In this document: positions 12,857-17,798 of the stretch, piece after piece
Layout of the letters: every line of letters begins with the position of its first letter
How positions within the stretch are numbered: the first letter of the stretch is position 1
Assembly (NCBI GenBank): GCA_038200435.1
Contig: JBBPXY010000077.1
Location: forward strand, 1 to 17,798
Direction: 5' to 3'
Source of the DNA: JBBPXY01 sp038200435
Lineage (GTDB): Bacteria > Actinomycetota > Thermoleophilia > Solirubrobacterales > Solirubrobacteraceae
DNA length: 17,798 bases
Notes under the pieces: generated by a model
What the model saw: only the letters and a program-made list of their open reading frames with translations
The model's database searches: none
What the model was told of the DNA's origin: nothing
Position numbers and translations under genes: made by a program

Positions 12857-14341
12857 ATGAGCGCTACCGCCCGCCCGCTGTTCGCGTGGGACAACTCCTA
12901 CGTCCGCGATCTCGCGGGCCTGTACGAGCCGTGGCAGGCCGCGCCCGCCTCCGATCCGCGGCTCCTGGCGCTGAACGACGAGATGGCCGTCGAGCTCGGG
13001 CTCGACCCGGACGCGTTGCGGTCACCGGACGGCGTGGCGATGCTCGCCGGCAACGCCGTGCCCGACGGCGCCTCCCCGGTCGCACAGGCCTACTCCGGGC
13101 ACCAGTTCGGCGGGTTCTCGCCGCGCCTCGGCGACGGGCGCGCGCTCCTGCTCGGTGAGGTAATCGACACGCACGGCAACCGCCGCGACCTGCACCTCAA
13201 AGGCTCGGGACGCACGCCGTTCGCGCGCGGCGGCGACGGCCGGGCCGCGGTCGGCCCGATGCTGCGGGAGTACGTGATCGGCGAGGCGATCCACGCGCTC
13301 GGCATCCCCACTACCCGCGCGCTCGCGGTGGCGGCCACGGGCGATCAGGTCGCGCGCGAGACCATGCTCCCCGGTGCCGTGCTCACTCGGGTCGCGGCGC
13401 GCCACCTGGGGGTGGGCACGTTCCAGTCCGCCGCCAGGCACGGCGATCGCGGGCTTGTGCGGGGACGGGCCGACTACGCGATCGCCCGCCATCACCCCGA
13501 CGCGGCCGCGGCGGACAACCCCTACCTCGCGCTCTTTGAGCGGGTCGTCGACGTGCAGGCATCGCTGATCGCTCAGTGGATGTGCGTCGGCTTCATCCAT
13601 GGCGTGATGAACACCGACAACATGACGATCTCCGGCGAGTCGATCGACTACGGCCCGTGCGCGTTCATGGAGGGCTACGACCTCGCGACCGTGTTCAGCT
13701 CGATCGACCACGGCGGCCGGTACGCGTACGGCAACCAGCCGGCTGTCGCGCAGTGGAACCTCGCGCGGCTGGCCGAAGCGTTGCTGCCGCTGCTGGCCGA
13801 CGACCAGGAGAAGGGGATCGAGGCGGCGACCAAGGCGCTGCAGTCGTTCGTGGGGCGGTACCACGCTTGCTGGACGCGCGGGATGCGGGCCAAGCTGGGC
13901 CTCGCTGGAGGCGAGGTTGCCGACGAGGCGCTTATCGCTGACGGGTTGGAGGTGCTGCGCGCCGAGCGGGTCGACTTCACGTCGTTCTTCCGGGCGCTGT
14001 CTTCGGTGGCGCGGGGAGAGCGTGACCGCGCGCGGCCGTTGTTCGCGACATCGGACGCATTCGACGCCTGGGCCGAGCGTTGGCGCACCGAGATGGCTCG
14101 CACCAGGCGCGACCCGCAGGCGGTCGCGGAGGAGATGAACGGGGTCAACCCCGTCTACATCCCGCGCAACCACCTCGTCGAGGAAGCGCTGGCCGCCGCC
14201 ACCGCCGGCGACCTAGGACCGTTCGACCGTCTGGTCGAGGTCGTGGCACGACCGTTCGAGGAGCGGCCGGGGCTCGAGGCCTACGCCGCACCCGCGCCGG
14301 ACGACTTCGGCGCGGGCTACCAGACGTTCTGCGGCACGTAG
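12857..14341 (+). CDS. selO: SelO/YdiU family protein AMPylase
   Basis: SelO (YdiU) is a pseudokinase-fold enzyme that transfers AMP from ATP to Ser, Thr or Tyr of proteins, linked to oxidative stress. The 494-aa length is normal. Clear family motifs are present: AYSGHQFGGFSPRLGDGRA (76-94), LHLKGSGRTPFARGGDGRA with the ATP-binding Lys, REYVIGEAIHALGIPTTRAL, HGVMNTDNM (the catalytic-loop region) and DYGPCAFM (the metal-binding Asp of the DFG-like motif). The C-terminus is TFCGT, so the position that is selenocysteine in animal SelO is an ordinary Cys here. The ATG at 12857 is chosen because a -10 box sits 7 nt upstream and the protein then starts at the usual FAWDNSY block. Frame open upstream to 12308 is antisense to the beta-helix gene. 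Confidence 0.96.
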   Translation: MSATARPLFAWDNSYVRDLAGLYEPWQAAPASDPRLLALNDEMAVELGLDPDALRSPDGVAMLAGNAVPDGASPVAQAYSGHQFGGFSPRLGDGRALLLGEVIDTHGNRRDLHLKGSGRTPFARGGDGRAAVGPMLREYVIGEAIHALGIPTTRALAVAATGDQVARETMLPGAVLTRVAARHLGVGTFQSAARHGDRGLVRGRADYAIARHHPDAAAADNPYLALFERVVDVQASLIAQWMCVGFIHGVMNTDNMTISGESIDYGPCAFMEGYDLATVFSSIDHGGRYAYGNQPAVAQWNLARLAEALLPLLADDQEKGIEAATKALQSFVGRYHACWTRGMRAKLGLAGGEVADEALIADGLEVLRAERVDFTSFFRALSSVARGERDRARPLFATSDAFDAWAERWRTEMARTRRDPQAVAEEMNGVNPVYIPRNHLVEEALAAATAGDLGPFDRLVEVVARPFEERPGLEAYAAPAPDDFGAGYQTFCGT

Positions 14342-14351
14342 GGCACCCCGG

Positions 14352-14855
14352 CTACTCCGCCGGTGCGGGGCTGCCCTCCGGCGCCGCTTGCGGGCTTGGC
14401 GGCTCGTCGAAGATCGCGGCGATCTCGTCCAGCGTGGCCTGCTCGTGCTCGCTGACCTCTGTGCCGCCGATCCCCAAGAAGCCGCCTTCACGGTGCGCGC
14501 GTGCCACCCCGTCGGCCACGGAGTAGACGAAGCGCTTGTACGCGACGACCTCATCGCCGGTGGCGTTGTGTTCCAGGATGCCAACCGCCTGGCGCAGCGT
14601 CGCGGGTGCTTCACGTCGCAGGTCTTCAGGTGAGCGCGGCGAGGTCGACGGGTCGATCGCGGGTGGAGTGGAGACGATCGCATGGAGCAGCTCGCCAGGA
14701 TCCTTGCCCCGAGCCGTGGCGTAGGCGCGCGAGATCGCCAGCGATTCGCGCACGGTGCCCCCGCGGTCGGCGGCGATCACCAGCATGCCGGTGAGGAACG
14801 GTGCACTCGCAAGCACCGACCAGTCCTCGGCGTTGAAGGCAGCTTTTGTGGTCAT
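14352..14855 (-). CDS. Conserved protein of unknown function (167 aa)
   Basis: ATG at 14855 is preceded on the - strand by GGAG at a 6-nt spacing. The product is mostly helical: FNAEDWSVLASAPFLTGMLVIAA at the start, a segment with SLAISRAYATARG, then VVAYKRFVYSVADGVARAHREGG. It closes with the conserved-looking GFLGIGGTEVSEHEQATLDEI and a Pro/Ala-rich tail. I recall similar actinobacterial hypotheticals but no named family, and a distant likeness to TerB-type helical bundles is only an impression. There is no signal peptide. The stop lies 10 nt from the convergent selO stop. It may be cotranscribed with the GGDEF gene upstream (gap about 45 nt). Confidence 0.8.
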   Translation of the reverse strand: MTTKAAFNAEDWSVLASAPFLTGMLVIAADRGGTVRESLAISRAYATARGKDPGELLHAIVSTPPAIDPSTSPRSPEDLRREAPATLRQAVGILEHNATGDEVVAYKRFVYSVADGVARAHREGGFLGIGGTEVSEHEQATLDEIAAIFDEPPSPQAAPEGSPAPAE

Positions 14856-14900
14856 GACGAGCTCCGATCGCTGGCGGTGGGGAAGTAGCGAGACACGCGA

Positions 14901-15440
14901 CTAAGGAGCGTAGTCCGCCGTGAGCGCCCGGCTACCACCGGCGGCCTTGGCCTGCTTCAGAGCCTCAGTCGCCCGTGCGACCAGCGCGGCCGGCGTCTCA
15001 GCGCTGTTCCAGTGGGCGATGCCGCCCGAGCAGGTCTGTTGGGAAGGGAGGTAGGCCAGCAGCCGCTCGAGCACGGCGACGGCCTGTACGGGTGGGCAGT
15101 CGGGGAGGAGCACGGCGAACTCGTCGCCCCCGAAGCGCGCGATGAAGTCGCTGGTTCTGAGAGCGAGCCGCCACATCGCCCCCGTCTCCCTCAGCAGCGC
15201 ATCGGCGGCCTGGGCGCCGTGGTCGTCGTTGAAGGCCCGGAAGCGGTCGAGGTTGAGCATGACGACGGCGAGCGAGTGGTCGCGGCGGTTGGCGCGGGAG
15301 TTCTCGCGCAGCAGCTCCTGATTCCACGCCCTCCGGTTCGGCAAGCCGGTGAGCTCGTCGGTGCGCGCCCCGGCGGCGAGCCGCTCGCGTAGCTCGGCGT
15401 TCTCGGCCTGTAGCCGCTTGAGCTCCGCTTCTGAGTCCAC
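14901..15440 (-). CDS. Small GGDEF-domain protein (diguanylate cyclase-like)
   Basis: Diguanylate cyclases make cyclic di-GMP from two GTP. With the GTG at 15440 the product is 179 aa: a short coiled-coil start (residues 2-25), then TDELTGLPNRRAW (27-39) and the intact signature GGDEF (104-108) in ARFGGDEFAVLLPD. RTSD (95-98), five residues before it, fits the product-inhibition I-site RxxD. The first metal-binding Asp of the usual L-D-x-D-x-F motif is Asn here (N63 in LNLDRF), and GHxxGD reads GAQAAD, so activity may be reduced. No sensor domain is present. The frame is open to 15566, but that extension would overlap the divergent reductase gene and its promoter. GTG at 15497 is another possible start. 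Confidence 0.85.
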   Translation of the reverse strand: MDSEAELKRLQAENAELRERLAAGARTDELTGLPNRRAWNQELLRENSRANRRDHSLAVVMLNLDRFRAFNDDHGAQAADALLRETGAMWRLALRTSDFIARFGGDEFAVLLPDCPPVQAVAVLERLLAYLPSQQTCSGGIAHWNSAETPAALVARATEALKQAKAAGGSRALTADYAP

Positions 15441-15504
15441 CGGCGCATCATCCCCCAGGTCCCGGTTGGCACGTGGACGACGAACGTCCGGTCTCACTTC
15501 GGCG

Positions 15505-15510
15505 TAGGCT
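15505..15510 (+). promoter_or_regulatory. Putative -10 box of the flavodoxin-fold reductase gene
   Basis: TAGGCT is followed by 10 nt and the ATG at 15521. This fits a leaderless or near-leaderless transcript like the other TAGNNT boxes in the window. No clear -35 was found. Confidence 0.45.
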
Positions 15511-15520
15511 CGGTGCTCGC

Positions 15521-16306
15521 ATGACGGGCATGACCGCCAAGGAGGAGCAACTTTACGAGGGCGCACGCTGGGACTTCTCCGACCTGCGCGCCGTCTACGT
15601 CAACTGCACCCTCAAGCGTTCGCCTGAGCGCTCGCACACCCAGGGGCTCGCAGACCGTTCGATCGCGACCATGGAGCGCCTTGGCGTGTCCGTCGCGGTC
15701 ATCCGCGCCGTCGACCACGACATCGCCACTGGCGTGTACCCGGACATGACCGAGCACGGCTGGGAGCGCGACGAGTGGCCCGCGATCTACGAGAAGGTCA
15801 TGGCCGCGGACATCCTCGTCGTGCTCACGCCGATCTGGCTCGGCGAGAAGTCCTCGGTGTGCACGCGCGTGATCGAGCGGCTCTACGGCAACAGCTCCGA
15901 GCTGAACGACCGCGGCCAGTACGGGTACTACGGGCGCGTCGGCGGCTGCATCGTCACGGGCAACGAGGACGGCGCGAAGCACTGCGCGATGAACGTCCTC
16001 TACTCGCTACAGCACCTGGGCTTCACCATTCCGCCCCAGGCCGACTCCGCCTGGCTCGGCGAGGCCGGACCAGGTCCGAGCTACCTCGACGAGGGATCCG
16101 GCGGCCCCGAGAACGACTTCACGAACCGCAACACGACGTTCCTCACCTGGAACCTGTTGCACATGGCGCGCCTACTCAAAGACGCCGGCGGCTTCCCCGC
16201 CCACGGGAACCAGCGCTCGGAGTGGGACGCGGGCGAGCGCCCGGGTTCGAGAATCCGGAGCACCGGTAGGGGGAGTCAGCAGGAAGCCGGCAGGCGCCCG
16301 CGGTAG
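15521..16306 (+). CDS. Flavodoxin-fold NAD(P)H-dependent FMN reductase, C-terminus apparently frameshifted
   Basis: This protein resembles the flavodoxin-like NAD(P)H:FMN oxidoreductases. Residues 22-43 form the first strand and FMN-phosphate loop (VYVNCTLKRSPERSHT). LTPIWLGEKSSVCTRVIERL (102-121) is the flavin-contact segment, and GCIVTGNEDGAKHC follows at 142-155. The C-terminal HGNQRSEWDAGERP (228-241) is normal, but the frame then reads GSRIRSTG and runs on to a TAG at 16306, giving 261 aa. Shifting one base near 16240-16242 restores GFENPEHR and a stop at 16267-16269, which is how I remember homologues ending. That stop would also avoid the present overlap with the convergent amidase gene. 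Either a C has been lost from the CCC run or there is a sequencing error. The physiological substrate is unknown. Confidence 0.85.
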   Translation: MTGMTAKEEQLYEGARWDFSDLRAVYVNCTLKRSPERSHTQGLADRSIATMERLGVSVAVIRAVDHDIATGVYPDMTEHGWERDEWPAIYEKVMAADILVVLTPIWLGEKSSVCTRVIERLYGNSSELNDRGQYGYYGRVGGCIVTGNEDGAKHCAMNVLYSLQHLGFTIPPQADSAWLGEAGPGPSYLDEGSGGPENDFTNRNTTFLTWNLLHMARLLKDAGGFPAHGNQRSEWDAGERPGSRIRSTGRGSQQEAGRRPR

Positions 16307-17157
16307 ATATCCATGTCCGCTTTGGTCCAGTCCGAGTGGGTCTGCGTGCGCAGACTCGCCACCATCTCGTGATGGAAGGGCGACGAAAGACTCTCGTTGT
16401 GGCCGATCACGTTGCCGATCGAGATGCCGTAGCGGCAGCGAAGCTGCTCGGTGAGCGCCAGCGACGCCCGCAGCTGGGCAGCGTTGGACAGGATCTGCTG
16501 ATCCGAGAACCCGGCGTGCTCGATCCCGATGGCTGTGTAGTTGAGGCCAACCGTGTGGCGACACATCACCTCCAGCGGAACCAGTTGCCAGATCGTGCCG
16601 TCCCGCTCGATGACGAAGTGCGCACAGATCCCCGGCAGCTCGTGCAGCTCGGAGTCCGCGACGTCGGGTGCGAACGTGTCGTAGGCCGACTGAGCCGTCG
16701 CCGACTCCGTGTAGTGCTCGACGATGACCTTGGGGTTGTTGAGTCGGTAGCTGTCGATCCCGTAATGGCGCTGGGCGTACGCGACCATCTCCTGCTTGCG
16801 GCGAGGAGGGAACGGGATGAGCATCCTCTTGATTTGGACGCTGCCGAGCACACTGCCATCCGTGCCGGTTCGTTTGGCCTTCGGCCGCGCAGACTTTCGA
16901 GCGGCCGCGCGCTGCGCTAGGAGGCGCTCCAGGCGTCGTGTCCGCGCGGCGACGAGGCGCGCTCGAGCTGCACGGTTGCGAGCCTCGAGCTCTCCGATCG
17001 AGACCGTCTGCACGTGAAGCGCGGACGCCGACTGCTGGCGTTTCTCCGACCCACACCCCACGAGGCTGACGAGCACCGCGAGAGCGCACGCGAGCGGGAC
17101 GCTCGGGCTCCAGCCAGCGCGGACGTGACGCAGCCGCGACCGCGCGCCTCGGCTCAG
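16276..17157 (-). CDS. Lipid-anchored N-acetylmuramoyl-L-alanine amidase (Amidase_2/PGRP type)
   Basis: These enzymes cut the bond between N-acetylmuramic acid and the stem peptide of peptidoglycan. The product has a signal segment with lipobox LVGC (C35 by this start), an Arg/Ala-rich coiled-coil stretch (55-95) and an Amidase_2 domain (about 115-285). Visible sites are VEHYTE (H148, first zinc ligand), GIEHAG (E213) and VIGHNES (H253). The third ligand is probably in THSDW (H274 or D276). The start is the problem: no in-frame ATG, GTG or TTG lies close to the signal peptide. CTG at 17157 is chosen because it overlaps the upstream lipoprotein stop by 4 nt (CTGA) and supplies a basic n-region; CTG at 17133 is the alternative. 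The frame open to 17391 only shadows the lipoprotein gene. Confidence 0.8.
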   Translation of the reverse strand: MSRGARSRLRHVRAGWSPSVPLACALAVLVSLVGCGSEKRQQSASALHVQTVSIGELEARNRAARARLVAARTRRLERLLAQRAAARKSARPKAKRTGTDGSVLGSVQIKRMLIPFPPRRKQEMVAYAQRHYGIDSYRLNNPKVIVEHYTESATAQSAYDTFAPDVADSELHELPGICAHFVIERDGTIWQLVPLEVMCRHTVGLNYTAIGIEHAGFSDQQILSNAAQLRASLALTEQLRCRYGISIGNVIGHNESLSSPFHHEMVASLRTQTHSDWTKADMDIYRGRLPASC

Positions 17158-17669
17158 GGCCCGAGGTTGTGAGTAGCGGCGTACTTGTCGGCTTGCGCCT
17201 GCGAATAGGCGCCGATCGCATTCTGGGAGAAGCGGGTAGCGGCGCCTTGCCCGTTGGTGCAAACGATGTTCGCACCGTTGGGTCCGCAGGAGACCGAGTA
17301 AGTCCTCCCGGTAGTCGGGCTGTAGACGGTCATCGAGCTCGCGCCCCCCTGGACGAAGTACTCGTAGAACGTGTTCTCCGCAAAGGCACAACTCGCGCCG
17401 CCGGCCGCCGCGATGTTGGCGTCACACGAGGAGAAGTTGACGCGCGAAGAGCCCGTGGACGTAGACGGCCTGCCGCTGGGAGCCGGAGCCTGGCCCGACT
17501 GACCCTTGTTGCTGCGAGTCTGCTGCTCGAGCTGCTTGATGCGATCGTCCTGTCGCTGCGCTCGCGCCGCGTCGGAGCGGGCTTGCCGCAGCTGCTGCTC
17601 GCGCGCCAACGCGTTGTTGCCACCGTCACTCGAGCCGCACCCTGCGGCGCTGAGGGACGACACGAGCAA
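17154..17669 (-). CDS. Coiled-coil lipoprotein of unknown function, 5' end uncertain
   Basis: From TTG at 17669 the product is 171 aa with lipobox AAGC (C11), a Gln/Arg coiled coil (about residues 22-52, REQQLRQARSDAARAQRQ) and a Ser/Pro linker. A C-terminal domain with four Cys follows (SSCDANI, GASCAFA, VSCGPN, IVCTNG), probably two disulfides. I do not recognise the domain. The signal peptide is too short from this start and lacks a basic n-region. An ATG at 17698, nine nt after a TAGGAT -10 box, is in a different frame; adding one base between 17698 and 17669 would join it to a proper signal sequence. The TGA overlaps a CTG of the amidase gene, so the two are probably one operon acting at the cell envelope. 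Confidence 0.72.
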   Translation of the reverse strand: MLVSSLSAAGCGSSDGGNNALAREQQLRQARSDAARAQRQDDRIKQLEQQTRSNKGQSGQAPAPSGRPSTSTGSSRVNFSSCDANIAAAGGASCAFAENTFYEYFVQGGASSMTVYSPTTGRTYSVSCGPNGANIVCTNGQGAATRFSQNAIGAYSQAQADKYAATHNLGP

Positions 17670-17707
17670 GGCGACGGTGTTCGCAACGCGGAACCCATCC
17701 GAGCGCG

Positions 17708-17713
17708 ATCCTA
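17708..17713 (-). promoter_or_regulatory. Putative -10 box of the lipoprotein-amidase operon
   Basis: On the - strand TAGGAT is followed by 9 nt and an ATG at 17698. It fits the TAGNNT boxes seen before other genes here. That ATG is out of frame with the lipoprotein reading frame as sequenced. Confidence 0.4.
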
Positions 17714-17755
17714 CAGAAATGAAAGATGTGCGCTGGTGGCGTTTCCATTCTCCCC

Positions 17756-17784
17756 TTGAGCTCAGCTCGCACCTCGCCTAGAGT
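17756..17784 (+). promoter_or_regulatory. Promoter and start codon of a gene leaving the window
   Basis: TTGAGC (17756-17761) and TAGAGT (17779-17784) are separated by 17 nt. After 6 more nt comes GTG at 17791, followed by TCCAC at the window edge. This looks like a leaderless promoter for a + strand gene of which only the first two codons are visible. It is divergent from the lipoprotein gene. Confidence 0.55.
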
Positions 17785-17798
17785 CGCGACGTGTCCAC

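Noticed and set aside
13022..14173. 383-aa open frame on the - strand opposite selO
   Set aside because: Antisense frame caused by high GC in codon position 3; selO on the + strand is unmistakable. The same reasoning removes long antisense frames opposite the SIS gene (4726-5703) and hypF (5664-6773, 6828-7565).
14343..14366. Hairpin between the convergent selO and 167-aa genes as a terminator
   Set aside because: Only a 5-bp stem in two competing pairings, with no T tract; not convincing as an intrinsic terminator.
15441..15566. N-terminal extension of the GGDEF protein
   Set aside because: It would overlap the divergent reductase start and its -10 box, and the residues look non-coding. 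A short coiled coil directly before the GGDEF domain is the usual small form.
17330..17698. 122-aa - strand frame starting at the ATG at 17698
   Set aside because: After its first residues it is Arg/Ser/Thr low-complexity; the lipobox, coiled coil and Cys-containing domain are in the neighbouring frame. The ATG itself is discussed as a split signal sequence.
1..17798. CRISPR arrays, tRNA or rRNA genes, transposases, attachment sites
   Set aside because: I looked for regular spaced repeats, cloverleaf-like segments and transposase motifs and saw none; the only direct repeat is a two-copy 15-bp unit in a coding linker.

Overview
The window looks like chromosomal DNA of a high-GC actinobacterium. 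The best fit is the class Thermoleophilia (Solirubrobacterales/Gaiellales type). This rests on the very GC-rich codon use, a DUF2510 protein, the set of accessory genes of an actinobacterial high-affinity (group 1h, formerly group 5) [NiFe]-hydrogenase, and apparently leaderless promoters with a TAGNNT -10 box. The assignment is made by eye from protein resemblance, not from a search.

Region 1 (1-8738, all + strand) is the downstream part of a [NiFe]-hydrogenase operon. In order it encodes the tail of a probable Rieske-type protein, a DUF5947-like Cys-rich protein, a 67-aa hydrophilic protein, a DUF6084-like protein, a 334-aa conserved unknown, and an HyaD/HybD-type maturation endopeptidase with an extra N-terminal domain. 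Then come a 35-aa single-membrane-segment peptide (DUF6893-like), HypB, a protein with two SIS (phosphosugar-binding) domains, HypF, a NicO/HoxN-type nickel permease with a His-rich loop, and a 71-aa acidic disordered protein. Eight of the junctions are 4-nt stop/start overlaps, so this is one tightly coupled transcription unit. The known members import nickel (permease), insert it (HypB), make the CN ligand (HypF) and trim the large subunit (protease). Five or six further genes have no assigned role and are the best candidates for undescribed biology here. The structural subunits and hypA, hypC, hypD and hypE are not in the window.

Region 2 (8739-10662, + strand) holds an exported LytM/M23-like protein with degenerate zinc ligands, a small DUF2510 membrane protein and a Nudix hydrolase. 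Region 3 (10629-12778, - strand) holds a small putative lipoprotein and a secreted parallel beta-helix protein. A 78-bp divergent promoter region separates it from selO (12857-14341, +), a protein AMPylase.

Region 4 (14352-17798) holds a conserved unknown and a small GGDEF protein (both -), a flavodoxin-fold FMN reductase (+), and then a - strand pair made of a coiled-coil lipoprotein and a lipid-anchored N-acetylmuramoyl-L-alanine amidase. Three reading-frame oddities cluster here: a probable 1-base frameshift at the end of the reductase gene, a lipoprotein whose natural start is out of frame, and an amidase with no ATG/GTG/TTG start. The last bases carry a promoter and the start codon of a further + strand gene. 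No tRNA, rRNA, CRISPR array, transposase or attachment site was seen. No gene-free stretch exceeds about 300 bases.
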